Assembly: GCA_020719845.1 (NCBI GenBank)
Contig: DYPP01000013.1
Location: 3,908 to 47,479, forward strand
Length of the DNA stretch: 43,572 bases
Reading direction: 5' to 3'
DNA from: Treponema denticola
GTDB taxonomy: Bacteria; Spirochaetota; Spirochaetia; Treponematales; Breznakiellaceae
Shown here: piece by piece, positions 8,601 to 18,014 of the stretch
How the letters are laid out: each line of letters begins with the position of its first letter
How positions within the stretch are numbered: the first letter of the stretch is position 1
Position numbers and translations under genes: made by a program
Notes under the pieces: generated by a model
Databases searched by the model: none
Seen by the model: the letters and a program-made list of their open reading frames with translations, nothing else
Told to the model about the DNA's origin: nothing

Positions 8601-8873
8601 CGCCAGGGCTTTAAGGCGGGCGTCCAGGACATCGTAGGCCCAGCTGCCTTCGTCGGCCTGGGTAAAGCCGAGTTTCCGGGCGATGGAGGCATCCAGGTGC
8701 GCCGCGGCGGCTGAAACCCGGTACAACAGATCCCGCCGCGCCAGCAGGCGGGACTCGGCCACTTTTTTTTGCCCCGCGGCCAAGCCCAAGGACAGGATGA
8801 CGAGGCACATCCCGGCCAGGGATACGACGAACCCCCGACCGCGCGGAAAAAAGGTATCTTTCAGATGTATCAC
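5607..8873 (-). CDS. hybrid sensor histidine kinase with receiver and HPt domains
   Basis: This 1088-residue membrane sensor carries a full phosphorelay in one chain. A TM helix (about 15-33) begins an extracytoplasmic sensor region, a TM segment (about 194-212) leads to a second TM near 232-249, and another sensor-like region ends at a last TM near 500-530. After a coiled coil come HisKA (His584 in [15 protein letters not shown]), HATPase_c ([35 protein letters not shown]), a receiver (Asp885 in [13 protein letters not shown]) and a C-terminal HPt (His1031 in [11 protein letters not shown]). The start is a GTG behind AGGA. No response regulator is adjacent, so the HPt must pass phosphate to a distant partner. 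The ligand cannot be told from sequence. Confidence 0.93.
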   Translation of the reverse strand: MIHLKDTFFPRGRGFVVSLAGMCLVILSLGLAAGQKKVAESRLLARRDLLYRVSAAAAHLDASIARKLGFTQADEGSWAYDVLDARLKALATGIPDVDLYTVSPRDGAWYVGPASRGSANRSVMKPGTELKPVPPELIQAYRQARPLTSGDAFGGLIRAFVPILDPDNEQVIMVLGAEMDQATWSGTARDIFLRTLWLPLLLILVVGLIAVGVGRHNRKHGRDTLKFRRWILTPTVAAMLIGLLFYGLLGQEELGQRNTADIRAFLERTRLAQDRALAREERFLSLAMDRLEKETALMAAWKARDAEALAAQSAEIFGILNHEYGMAQLNFITEERILFYAASGMAPGGRRLERSALREAQRSYRDYWSLDFGSGDAIMLYYVRPIRGGGYLELGLDFKDLLVSRIKEADVELVFLVSPPPEAGNAPPAVLDAGLPALPPELSDRIRRGWDALPDGLVFPARLGDARFTGGVLRLYDGDGRSSGAIVLLRRTDRCGPDLITATLYLKLLIVIALIGGVLLLLSYVTASAERQLGAAFKEIRDTMDDLSQTNAYLEETTRRANDLMVRAEDANYAKSAFLATMSHEIRTPMNGVIGMAGLLLNTKLNAEQKQFAEVIRASGETLLALINDILDFSKIEAGKVEPEKIDFDLRRLMDETVGLLEVGARQKGLELKVLADGGILPFVIGDPGRIRQILVNLIGNALKFTPQGQVLLSAALEGQTGSAETIRFTVTDTGIGIPADKQAALFTPFTQVDGSTTRRYGGTGLGLAICRQLVELMGGKIGLQSEYGKGASFWFTLELEKQLKPRSAVDSDAAAPPAEPFPATTLSVDLRKKVRILVAEDNATNQLVLQKILEKMAFRCRVVDDGRQAIQALAEKEFDLVLMDCQMPVLDGFDATRVIRSGGAGIKNPRIPVIALTANALAGDREKCIAAGMDDYLSKPVDPVQLAALIDRWLYRGAGTAEAEDALSELEPAGEDQDFDYPSLLSRVMGDEVLAATLVDAFMEELPEQIRQLEAAVAAGDPVAAGKLAHKLRGGAANMSARTLAELSGAIEEAGLVGDGARVGELLPLAKRLALKLPGIMKKALGA

Positions 8874-8902
8874 CGATTATTCCTAATAGCTTTAATAATT
8901 CC

Positions 8903-8931
8903 ACTATCACGCGGACGACCCCTTTTGTCAA
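8903..8931 (-). promoter_or_regulatory. promoter of the hybrid histidine kinase gene
   Basis: On the minus strand a consensus TTGACA (8931-8926) and GATAGT (8908-8903) are 17 bases apart. Predicted start is about 8896, leaving a 23-base leader with an AGGA ribosome site before the GTG at 8873. Confidence 0.6.
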
Positions 8932-8991
8932 TAAAACCCGGCCGGCTCCGCCGGAAAGAAGCCGAAGAAGACCGAGGACCCGCGATTTAAG

Positions 8992-9020
8992 TGGCGCGGT
9001 CGCCGGAATTCGCTTATACC
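8992..9020 (+). promoter_or_regulatory. probable promoter of the lipid kinase operon, nearly leaderless
   Basis: TGGCGC (8992-8997), a 17-base spacer and TATACC (9015-9020) stand 7 bases before the ATG at 9028. The -35 match is weak. Transcription would start within one or two bases of the ATG, and no Shine-Dalgarno sequence is seen. Confidence 0.45.
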
Positions 9021-9027
9021 TACGGAT

Positions 9028-9975
9028 ATGGCCAACAACGATCGTCTGCTTGTTATTTTGAATCCCACCGCCGCCCAGGGCAAGGCGGGGGAACGGCGGG
9101 ATGAAATCGAGGCGCTGCTCCGGAAAGCGGGCCTGGATTATACCCTGCGCCCGACCGAAGGCGTCGGCCACGCGGCGGATCTGGCCTTCGGGGCCGGAGA
9201 CCAAGGGTTTACCGTCGCCGTCGCCGCCGGCGGAGACGGCACGGTCAACGAGGTGCTCAACGGCTTGATGTCCGCCCGGAAGGCGGGACGGAAGAGCAGC
9301 GACCTGGGCGTCCTGGCGCTGGGGCGGGGCAACGACTTTGCCTACGGAGCCGGCATACCGCCTGAGTTGGCCGACGGGATCACCCTGCTGGCGGCAGGGC
9401 ACCGCCGGCCGTTGGACGTGGGCCTGATCAGCGGCGGCGATTATCCCGGGGGCAAGTATTTCGGCAACGGCGTGGGCATCGGTTTCGACACCCTGGTGGG
9501 CCTGGAGGCGGCCAAGATGCGCTGGGTACGGGGTTTTATGGCCTACGTGCTGGGCGCGCTTAAAACCTTCATCGTCTATCCTCCGGCGCCCCTGGTGCGG
9601 GTCAGCAGCGCCGAAGGCTGGGAACTGCACCAAAAAAGCCACCAGATATCGATCATGAACGGCAACCGCATGGGCGGCACCTTCTTCATGGCACCGGAAG
9701 CCAAAAACGCGGACGGCCTTTTGGACCTCTGCCTGGCCGACGAGCTGGACCGGTGGGCCATGCTGGGTTTGATGGCCCGCTACGTCAAGGGAACCCAGGC
9801 GGAACATCCGGCCATCCACCTGGACCGTTCTTCCCGCTATCACGTCGCCGCGCCCGCAGGGGGCCTGAACGTCCACGCCGACGGGGAGACCATCTGCATC
9901 GGCGGCTACCAGGTTACGGTGGAATGCATCCCCCAGGGCGTCATGATCTTGAACCCCCGGGAGGAAACCCGTTGA
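9028..9975 (+). CDS. diacylglycerol kinase-family lipid kinase (YegS/BmrU-like)
   Basis: The 315-residue soluble enzyme has the DAGK catalytic domain at its N-terminus: LNPTAAQGKA near residue 11 and the nucleotide-binding loop AAGGDGTVNEVLNGL near residue 70, followed by GRGNDFA. The C-terminal beta-sandwich includes NGVGIGFD and NGNRMGGTF. Family members phosphorylate diacylglycerol or related lipids at the membrane surface with ATP and Mg2+. The gene overlaps the acyltransferase gene by 4 bases (TTGA), so both act in phosphatidate metabolism, one by phosphorylating diacylglycerol and the other by acylating lysophosphatidate. The exact lipid substrate is not visible. Confidence 0.9.
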   Translation: MANNDRLLVILNPTAAQGKAGERRDEIEALLRKAGLDYTLRPTEGVGHAADLAFGAGDQGFTVAVAAGGDGTVNEVLNGLMSARKAGRKSSDLGVLALGRGNDFAYGAGIPPELADGITLLAAGHRRPLDVGLISGGDYPGGKYFGNGVGIGFDTLVGLEAAKMRWVRGFMAYVLGALKTFIVYPPAPLVRVSSAEGWELHQKSHQISIMNGNRMGGTFFMAPEAKNADGLLDLCLADELDRWAMLGLMARYVKGTQAEHPAIHLDRSSRYHVAAPAGGLNVHADGETICIGGYQVTVECIPQGVMILNPREETR

Positions 9976-10673
9976 AAATCGCCGCCCACCTGGTGACGCC
10001 GCCGATCCGCCTGCTTTTTTCCCTGCTCTGCCGCCTGGACGTCGACGAGCTCCGGGGCGTGCCGCGCCGGGGTCCGCTGATCATCGTGCTCAACCACGTC
10101 AGCTTTCTGGAAGTGCCCATCCTGTATTCCCGGCTGTATCCCCGGGATTCCATCGGCCTGGCCAAGCAGGAAACCTGGGACCACCCGCTGCTGGCCCTGC
10201 TGGCCCGGGCCTGGGACGCCATTCCCCTGGACCGGCAGCATACCGACCTGGCGGCCATGCGCCGGGCCTTCGAGGTCCTCAAGGCGGGCAAGCTGCTGCT
10301 GCTGGCCCCGGAAGGCACCCGCAGCGGCCATGGCCGGCTGCAGAAGGGCCACGCCGGCATCATCCAGATCGCGCTCAAATCCGGAGCGCCGGTCATCCCC
10401 ATCGCCCACACCGGAGGCGAACGCTTCTGGCGCAACCTGAAAAGGCTGCGGCGCACGCCGTTTACGGTCCGCGTCGGCCCGGCCTTTACGCTCCGCCCGC
10501 CCCGGGACGCCGCCGGAAACCCGCTGCCCGTCACCCGGGAAATCCGGCAGGAAATGACCGACGCGGTGATGAACCGCATCGCCCTGCTCCTACCCGCGGC
10601 ACAGCGCGGCGCGTATCCGGAACCGGAAAAGGCGGACTACCGCACCCTTGACATCCTGCAAGGCGACGCGTAA
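9972..10673 (+). CDS. PlsC-like 1-acyl-glycerol-3-phosphate acyltransferase with HX4E motif
   Basis: The 233-residue membrane-associated protein probably starts at a TTG at 9972, overlapping the previous stop and preceded by GGAGG at good distance; no ATG suits the family start. The acyltransferase signature is NHVSFLEVP (His42...Glu47), where most relatives have HX4D. Motif III is present (PEGTRSGHGRLQKGHAGI), as is the last motif (SGAPVIPIA). The family transfers a fatty acyl chain to lysophosphatidate to make phosphatidate. Whether the Glu keeps the His charge relay working is open. Its 3' end carries the promoter of the next gene. Confidence 0.87.
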   Translation: MKIAAHLVTPPIRLLFSLLCRLDVDELRGVPRRGPLIIVLNHVSFLEVPILYSRLYPRDSIGLAKQETWDHPLLALLARAWDAIPLDRQHTDLAAMRRAFEVLKAGKLLLLAPEGTRSGHGRLQKGHAGIIQIALKSGAPVIPIAHTGGERFWRNLKRLRRTPFTVRVGPAFTLRPPRDAAGNPLPVTREIRQEMTDAVMNRIALLLPAAQRGAYPEPEKADYRTLDILQGDA

Positions 10674-10676
10674 GGT
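10648..10676 (+). promoter_or_regulatory. promoter inside plsC 3' end, leaderless for the next gene
   Basis: A perfect TTGACA (10648-10653), a 17-base spacer and TAAGGT (10671-10676, containing the plsC stop codon) stand 6 bases before the ATG at 10683. Geometry is identical to the PBP, ZIP, methyltransferase and ferric-reductase-like promoters. Confidence 0.6.
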
Positions 10677-10682
10677 CGGCGC

Positions 10683-10958
10683 ATGGAAGCACCCGTCGTA
10701 TTTCTGCACGGATTTACCCAGGATCAGTTGATCGCCGTCATGCGGGCCGCCAGGAAGGCCGCCGCCGAAGCGGGGCTGGACCCCGGCTCGATCGCCTTTG
10801 CCTCGTCCACCGCCGCCAACCTGGAGTGGAAGGTCCGGGATTTGGTCACCGAGGTGCGGGAAGAACACGAGTATATGCGCCTCAACCCGCCCAGGCTAAC
10901 GCCTGGGCGGCCGCCTGGGCGGTCCGGCGGTCCCGGGCAGGACGCCAAACCGGTATAG
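10683..10958 (+). CDS. small DUF3783-like protein
   Basis: The 91-residue soluble protein has no signal peptide or membrane helix. The first 70 residues (PVVFLHGFTQDQLIAVMRAAR ... WKVRDLVTEVREEHEYM) resemble DUF3783, a small uncharacterised family found in anaerobes. The last 20 residues (LTPGRPPGRSGGPG) are low-complexity and are encoded by a GC-rich inverted repeat, so they look like a late addition. The ATG at 10683 is 9 bases after the plsC stop and directly after its own promoter, with no Shine-Dalgarno sequence. It is convergent with the M16C protease gene 10 bases away. Function unknown. Confidence 0.7.
   Translation: MEAPVVFLHGFTQDQLIAVMRAARKAAAEAGLDPGSIAFASSTAANLEWKVRDLVTEVREEHEYMRLNPPRLTPGRPPGRSGGPGQDAKPV
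10887..10910. repeat. perfect GC-rich inverted repeat in the DUF3783-like 3' end
   Basis: CCGCCCAGGC (10887-10896) pairs over all 10 bases with GCCTGGGCGG (10901-10910) across a TAAC loop. The motif GCCTGGGCGG recurs at 10913-10922. It would form a very stable stem near the end of the mRNA but has no T-tract. It may serve as the transcript end for the convergent pair. Confidence 0.6.
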
Positions 10959-10967
10959 GCGCGGCTC

Positions 10968-13943
10968 CTAGACCGGCAGACGGCGCACCGCAGCGCCCAG
11001 CGCCGCCGCGGCTTCGCCGGCCTGGCTGTTGCCCGCCAGCACCGCAGTACAGGATCGTTCCCAGCCCGCCGCCAGCCGTCGCGCCGCCGCGCTGAGCTCA
11101 GGCGGTTCCAGGGCCACCAGGGCTTCGAGCTTGCGCCGCCGGGCGGCGTCTTCTATCCCGGTCAAAAAACGCAGGAAGTCGGCCATGCCCTTGTCCGCCG
11201 CCGTCCGGGGCCGGGTTTCTTTGGCGTAGCTGCCGATGATGGCCTTTTCCAGCTCCTCCGGGTCCGGAGCGGCGCGGGCGGCGGCGTCCAGCGCGGTGCG
11301 GAAGGCGTCCAGGGAACGCAGCGGTTTGGGGTCCCGGTAGGTGGCCAACAGGAACACCGGCTCCAGGCCGTCGGGAAAGGCAAAGGCGCCGTAAGCGCCG
11401 CCCTTCATGCGGATATCTTCCCACAGCGCGCCGGTGGAAAGGCGATGGGCCAGCACCAGTTCGGCGGCCTGTTCGGCGCCGGCAAAGGGCGCGGCTTTGA
11501 GGCCCAGAGCGGCAAAGCCGACCTGCAGCGCCGCCGAAGCGTACACTTCCGCGGCGCCGGCGTCGCCTGAGGAGCGGAAAGACGCCGGATCGTCCGTGGC
11601 CGGATGCCGCGGCCGGGGCGGACCGAATCCCTGAAAGCGCACCAGGGACTTGAGGCTCCGGTCGATGGCGGCGGCGGAACCGGTCACGTTGAGCATCAGC
11701 CCGGCGGCGGTCATCAGCCGGTCCCGGAGCGCTCCCAGGCGCCCGGCGACCTCCTCCAGCGGCAGGGCGGCGATCCGGTGCAGGAATTCCAGCTGGGAAA
11801 GGCCGTTCCAGACTTCTTCCACCGATCGGGAGCGGGAAAACAGCCGCCCGGCCCGGCTCATGGCGTAGCTGTGGCCGGCGGGCGCCAGGGAAGCGTCGAA
11901 ATCATTGCGGAATTCCAGCACCAGGTCCTTGAGGCGCCTGAGGTCGGAAAAATCCGATTCCGTGAGCAAGCGGTAGACCAGGTCCAGGCCGGCGTCCAGC
12001 TTGGCGTCCAGGGCCTTGAGGCGGAACAGAAGCCAGTCCCGGCCCACCAGATCCAGCACCCCCGTGGGCACCACCGCAGACCGGGAAGCCCCGGGCGCGG
12101 GGGACGAGCTGTGCAGCAGGCCGTGGAATCCCCCTACCGTGCGGGCCATGAGGCTGGATACTTCCCCGTAGTCCATGCCCGGCAGCCCCAGAGCGCCCAG
12201 ACAGCGGGACAGGAGCGGCAGCCAGGGATAGTCTTCCGGCGCCAGCACGTCTGCGGGCAGGCCAAAATCCACGTAGGCGACGCCGTTGGTGAACAGGTCG
12301 TGGGCCAGCAGGGGTACCGGACCGACGTGGTGGAGCCTGCGCGGCACGTTCTCCACGTCCGGGACCAGGTCCGACCGGGAGATGTGGGGAATAGCCGCCA
12401 GATCTTCCGGCGAATCCGGCCGGGACTGGATGTGCTCCAGTTCCTCCGCCCGGCGCCGGATCGCTTGCCGTTCCGATTCCGGCATCCCCTGGGCGCTGCG
12501 TTCCAGTTCCGCCGCCAGAGCCGCTTCTTGCCGTTCCGTCAGTCCCGGCTCGGCGTCCACCGAAACCAGCGCCCGGTGGGGATTGTCCAGCAGATAGCGC
12601 CGGATGAGGCTTTCAAGATACGACGGTTCCTTCGCCAGCCGTTCCTTGAGCGCCGTAAATGCCGGCAGGAACAGCAGGGTATCCCAGGGTTGGGCGCCGT
12701 GCATCCAGCCCCGCAGCGCCCGGCGCATCCAGACCAGGGAAAAGGGACCGCCGGCGCGGCGGATTTCCCGGTTGGAGAACTCCATGGACAGCAGCGCGGC
12801 TTCGATTTCCGGTTTCGGCAAACCCCTGGCCGCCAGGTCTTCCAGGGTCTTGAGGATCAACGCTTCCAGCTGGTCCCCCGTACCGGGCACCACGCCCCGC
12901 AGGCCGATGGTCAGGACCGTCTCCCGCAGATCGCCTTCCAGCCCGGTGGCGGGCGCCAGGTCCTCGCCCAGCGGGGATTCCACCAGCACCCGGGTCAGGG
13001 GCGACCCGTCATGGCCCAGCAGGACTTCGGTCAGCACCGCCAGGGCCATGGATTCCTGTTCGTCCGTGACGTCCGAGCAGAGCCAGGACAGAAAGACCGT
13101 GGACTTCTGGGCCGCCGCGGCGGGATAGGGAACGGAAAGACGCCGCGGTTCGGTCCAGCGCTCGGCCTTGGGCGGCGCGGGACTGCGGATGCCCGGCTCA
13201 AGGCTGGACAAAAATTGCGCGTCCAGAAAAGCCAGCTGCTCGGCGGTGGGAATATCGCCGCACAAAAAGACGCGGCAGTTGGCCGGGGCGTAGCGCGCCT
13301 GGTGAAAAGCCCGCAGGTCCTCCCAGGTGAGTTTGGGAATATCCTCCGGGTCGCCCCCGGAATCGAAGGCATAGGGCGTCCCGGGCAGCACCGACCGGAA
13401 GGCCCAGTCGCCGGCGATGGCGTCCATGGACGAATAATTGCCCTTCATTTCGTTGTAGACCACCCCGGTGCGCACCAGCCGGTCGGCCACAAAGCCGAGC
13501 CGGTGGCCTTCCTGCATGAAGGTGGCCTCGGTCAGGAGCGGACGGAAGACGGCGTCGCCGTAGACGGACAGCAGGTTGAAGTAGTCCCGCCGGTTGACCG
13601 AAGCGGCGGGGTAGACGGTTTTGTCCGGGAAGGTCATGGCGTTCAGGAAGGTCTGCAGGCTGCCCTGGGCCAGCACGATGAAGGCGTCCTTGAGCGGGTA
13701 CCGCCGGGAGCCGCAGAGCACCGAATGCTCCAGGATATGCGCCACCCCGGTGCTGTCCATGCTCGGCGTGGCAAAGGCGAAGGCAAAAAGGTTTTCTTCA
13801 TCATCATTGAGCAGGTGGAAAACTTCCGTACCGGAAACCAGGTGCCGCGCCAGAATGCCTGAGGCTTTGAGTTCTTCCAGTTCGCGTACCGCAACAATCT
13901 TGAAACCGCTCACCACCTGTCCCGCTTCCAGGGTCGTACGCAC
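10968..13943 (-). CDS. M16C zinc metalloprotease (PreP / presequence protease-like)
   Basis: The 991-residue length is typical of M16C, which pack two pitrilysin halves into one closed chamber. The inverted zinc motif HxxEH is intact (His69-Ile-Leu-Glu72-His73), and the downstream Glu region (GVVYNEMKGNYSS) is present. The second half is catalytically empty, as in the family. There is no signal peptide, so it should degrade short unfolded peptides in the cytosol. The start is a GTG, 8 bases after GGGAGG. It lies 14 bases downstream of the FliG paralogue on the same strand, so it is probably the last gene of a three-gene unit. Confidence 0.93.
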   Translation of the reverse strand: MRTTLEAGQVVSGFKIVAVRELEELKASGILARHLVSGTEVFHLLNDDEENLFAFAFATPSMDSTGVAHILEHSVLCGSRRYPLKDAFIVLAQGSLQTFLNAMTFPDKTVYPAASVNRRDYFNLLSVYGDAVFRPLLTEATFMQEGHRLGFVADRLVRTGVVYNEMKGNYSSMDAIAGDWAFRSVLPGTPYAFDSGGDPEDIPKLTWEDLRAFHQARYAPANCRVFLCGDIPTAEQLAFLDAQFLSSLEPGIRSPAPPKAERWTEPRRLSVPYPAAAAQKSTVFLSWLCSDVTDEQESMALAVLTEVLLGHDGSPLTRVLVESPLGEDLAPATGLEGDLRETVLTIGLRGVVPGTGDQLEALILKTLEDLAARGLPKPEIEAALLSMEFSNREIRRAGGPFSLVWMRRALRGWMHGAQPWDTLLFLPAFTALKERLAKEPSYLESLIRRYLLDNPHRALVSVDAEPGLTERQEAALAAELERSAQGMPESERQAIRRRAEELEHIQSRPDSPEDLAAIPHISRSDLVPDVENVPRRLHHVGPVPLLAHDLFTNGVAYVDFGLPADVLAPEDYPWLPLLSRCLGALGLPGMDYGEVSSLMARTVGGFHGLLHSSSPAPGASRSAVVPTGVLDLVGRDWLLFRLKALDAKLDAGLDLVYRLLTESDFSDLRRLKDLVLEFRNDFDASLAPAGHSYAMSRAGRLFSRSRSVEEVWNGLSQLEFLHRIAALPLEEVAGRLGALRDRLMTAAGLMLNVTGSAAAIDRSLKSLVRFQGFGPPRPRHPATDDPASFRSSGDAGAAEVYASAALQVGFAALGLKAAPFAGAEQAAELVLAHRLSTGALWEDIRMKGGAYGAFAFPDGLEPVFLLATYRDPKPLRSLDAFRTALDAAARAAPDPEELEKAIIGSYAKETRPRTAADKGMADFLRFLTGIEDAARRRKLEALVALEPPELSAAARRLAAGWERSCTAVLAGNSQAGEAAAALGAAVRRLPV

Positions 13944-13957
13944 TTAAAAAACCTCCC

Positions 13958-15055
13958 TCATAAAACCAGGTCCTCGTCGTTCATCATCGTAATCCGCCCT
14001 TCCTGACGTCCCAGGCGGAACCAGGCCAGAAATTCCCCGGCTACCGCCTCGACTTCCTTTTTGGGAACCCGGCCCAGCAGCGACCGCTCCTCTTCCAGCA
14101 GGGCGCGCCGGGTGGCGGAAAGGCAGGATCGAATTTTATCGGTGAATTCGGCGCTGCGGCCTTTCAGGAGCAGGGCGATGTCCCGATCCGCCATGGATCG
14201 CAGCTTTTCCTGCAACGGCCGTTCGTCGGCCTGCACCACGTCTTCCAGCGTGTAGAGCCGGTCCTTCAGGTCCCGGCCCAGTTCGGGATCCAGGTCTTCC
14301 AGGTCTTCCAGGACCTGGTCCCCGAAGGACGGATCGGCAAAACGCAGGATCGCCGCCAGGGTCGACCGGCCGTCGGGGGCGCTGGTGTCCGTCCGGCTGA
14401 GGGAACGCGCTTTTTCCCGCAGCGCCGCGGCTACCCGTTCCAGCACCTCCGGCGCGGCGGCTTCCAGGGTGGCGATGCGCCGGACCACGTCCAGGCGCCG
14501 GGGGGCGTCCAGACCGGCCAGCGTCGCCGCCGCCATTTTGGCCGACAGCCGGGAAAGAACCAGCGCCAGGGTGCCCGCGCCTTCGTCCTTGAGCAGAAAA
14601 CCGATCTGTTCGCCGGAAAAATCTTCCATAAAGCCGAAGGGGTTCTCCACCGACTCGGGAACGGCCTTTTTAAGGTAGGCGGCGCCTTTTTCCGGACCGA
14701 AGGCGGCATAGAGCAGCTCCCGGGCGGTTTCGATCCCCCCGGCGGCGGGCCGGCCGGGCTTGAAGCCCGCGGCGAACAGGGTCCGGAATTCAGCCAGCAG
14801 GGTCCGGGCTTCGGCTTCGTCGACGGTACGGATCAGGGCGATTTCGGCGCTGATCTTTTCCACCTGGTCCGCGTCCAGACCGGCCAGGATCTTGGCCGCG
14901 TCCTCGGGCCCGAGCACGATCAGCAGCTTGGCTACCTTGCGGTACTTGGCCCCCGCCTCGGGCTGGGGCACCTTGAGCAGCCCGGGATTCCCGGCTTCCG
15001 GCTCCATGGCCTTGGCGTAGGCCGCGCTTCCCCGACGGGAACTTGAATTCTTCAC
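13958..15055 (-). CDS. FliG-family flagellar switch paralogue (FliG1-like)
   Basis: The 365-residue protein has the FliG layout: an N-terminal domain (KYRKVAKLLIVLGPEDAAKILAGLD), a middle domain (about 130-220) and a C-terminal domain ending around residue 355. The C-terminal motor region is divergent. The usual acidic-basic torque helix (MSxRAAxxLxED) reads LSATRRALLEEER, and other conserved FliG_C stretches are altered. Spirochaetes carry two FliG genes, and I infer this is the divergent one rather than the main torque FliG. It is not beside other flagellar genes here. The GTG at 15055 is tentative; an ATG at residue 17 (MEPEAG) is an alternative. Confidence 0.82.
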   Translation of the reverse strand: MKNSSSRRGSAAYAKAMEPEAGNPGLLKVPQPEAGAKYRKVAKLLIVLGPEDAAKILAGLDADQVEKISAEIALIRTVDEAEARTLLAEFRTLFAAGFKPGRPAAGGIETARELLYAAFGPEKGAAYLKKAVPESVENPFGFMEDFSGEQIGFLLKDEGAGTLALVLSRLSAKMAAATLAGLDAPRRLDVVRRIATLEAAAPEVLERVAAALREKARSLSRTDTSAPDGRSTLAAILRFADPSFGDQVLEDLEDLDPELGRDLKDRLYTLEDVVQADERPLQEKLRSMADRDIALLLKGRSAEFTDKIRSCLSATRRALLEEERSLLGRVPKKEVEAVAGEFLAWFRLGRQEGRITMMNDEDLVL

Positions 15056-15079
15056 GAAAAATCCCCAGCGGACCCGGAC

Positions 15080-16063
15080 TTACGCAATGCCCGTCAACGC
15101 CTTGATGTACTGCAGACGTTCGTAGCGCTCGCCCTGGTCGGCGGACCGTCGGGCCAGCTTGCCCCGGAGCGCGTCGGTGGAAGCGAGCTTGAGGGCGTCC
15201 AGCCGGGCGCCCATCTGGTCGCGCATGGTTCCCAGCACCGACCAACCGCCCTTGTAGAGGGCGGAACAAACCTGCACCGCCGTCGCGCCGCCAGCGATGA
15301 ATTTGAGCGCCGTCTCCGCGCTGTGGATGCCGGTGCCGCCCACCAGCTCGCAGCCCACGGCGCCGTAGAGGTTGGCGATCCAGCGCAGGCTTTCGTGGTA
15401 TTCGTCGTTGCCGCTGAACTGGGGACCGGCCTTGAGCGCCATGGCGTCCAGGTCGAAATCGAATCGGTAGAAGCGGTTGAACAGCACCGTCGCGTTGGCG
15501 CCGGCGCCGGCCAGGCGGTCCACCAAACCCAGGGGATTGGTGTAGTAGGGCCCGATCTTGACGGCGATGGGCAATTTGGTGCGCACCGACACGTTCCGGA
15601 CTACGCCCACCACCGCATCCTCCAGTTCTTTGCCCGCGGCGGCCGCGGATTCCGGAAAGGGAGCCACGTTCAATTCCAGCGCGTCCGCGCCGGACAGTTC
15701 GATCTGTTCGGTAAAATCCACCCAGAGATCGCCTTCGAGGCAGTTGACGCTGGCGATGATGGGCACCGGCCCGGCGGTTTTTTTGGCGCTCCTGATCAGG
15801 TCCAGGTATTCCCCCGCCCCGCCGTGGACGCCCATAGCTTCCATGAACGCCGCGGCTTCCGGGTGCTGGCCTTCGCCCGAGTCCGCGTACGCGGTCAGAT
15901 CGGCCCGCAGTTGTTCTTCAAAGAGCGATTTCAGCACGATCGCCCCCGCGCCGGCATCGACGGCCTTGCGCACGCCGTCGATGGTGGACGTCAGGCCGCT
16001 GGCGGCGACGATCAGGGGATTTCTGAGCTGCAAGCCAAGATAGGCTGTAGAAAGATTGGCCAT
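15080..16063 (-). CDS. dihydroorotate dehydrogenase-like FMN protein
   Basis: The 327-residue TIM-barrel flavoprotein shows the DHOD family outline: GLQLRNPLIVAASGLTSTIDGV at the N-terminus, AIVLKSLFEEQL, PIAVKIGPYY, and a C-terminal FMN phosphate site (GGTGIHSAETALKFIAGGATAVQVCSALY). The usual active-site loop NLSCPN is replaced by LNVAPFP, so the catalytic Cys or Ser base is missing and orotate formation is doubtful. The ATG at 16063 follows GGAGGG by 5 bases. It is the first gene of a unit with the FliG paralogue (24 bases downstream) and the M16C protease. Substrate unknown. Confidence 0.83.
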   Translation of the reverse strand: MANLSTAYLGLQLRNPLIVAASGLTSTIDGVRKAVDAGAGAIVLKSLFEEQLRADLTAYADSGEGQHPEAAAFMEAMGVHGGAGEYLDLIRSAKKTAGPVPIIASVNCLEGDLWVDFTEQIELSGADALELNVAPFPESAAAAGKELEDAVVGVVRNVSVRTKLPIAVKIGPYYTNPLGLVDRLAGAGANATVLFNRFYRFDFDLDAMALKAGPQFSGNDEYHESLRWIANLYGAVGCELVGGTGIHSAETALKFIAGGATAVQVCSALYKGGWSVLGTMRDQMGARLDALKLASTDALRGKLARRSADQGERYERLQYIKALTGIA

Positions 16064-16092
16064 GGGAACCCTCCGTTTGCTGTTGCGTTCCC

Positions 16093-16121
16093 AGTATAAA
16101 GCCCCCCGGCGGAAGGTGCAA
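16093..16121 (-). promoter_or_regulatory. promoter of the DHOD-like / FliG / M16C unit
   Basis: On the minus strand TTGCAC (16121-16116), a 17-base spacer and TATACT (16098-16093) predict a start near 16086. The 23-base leader contains GGAGGG before the ATG at 16063. Confidence 0.65.
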
Positions 16122-16139
16122 GCGCCGGAGGGCGGGAAA

Positions 16140-17900
<1,761 letters not shown>

Positions 17901-17980
17901 GTACGTCCTTGGCGCAAATTCCCGACGGAGCGCAGGGTCGGCCAATAGGACATTACGGGCTATTAACGCTAACTGCGGGA

Positions 17981-18009
17981 TTCAACGCAAAATACTGTGG
18001 TCGTATAGT
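17981..18009 (+). promoter_or_regulatory. probable promoter of recQ-like gene, near-leaderless
   Basis: TTCAAC (17981-17986), a 17-base spacer and TATAGT (18004-18009) stand 5 bases before the ATG at 18015. A minus-strand promoter for the DEAD-box gene (TTGCGT at 17990-17985, TTAATA at 17966-17961) may overlap it, so the two divergent promoters could compete. Confidence 0.45.
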
Positions 18010-18014
18010 ATCGT

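Noticed and set aside
11604-13862. 752-codon plus-strand frame antisense to the M16C protease
   Set aside because: Composition is that of a GC shadow (Gly/Arg/Gln/Pro rich) with no recognisable domain.
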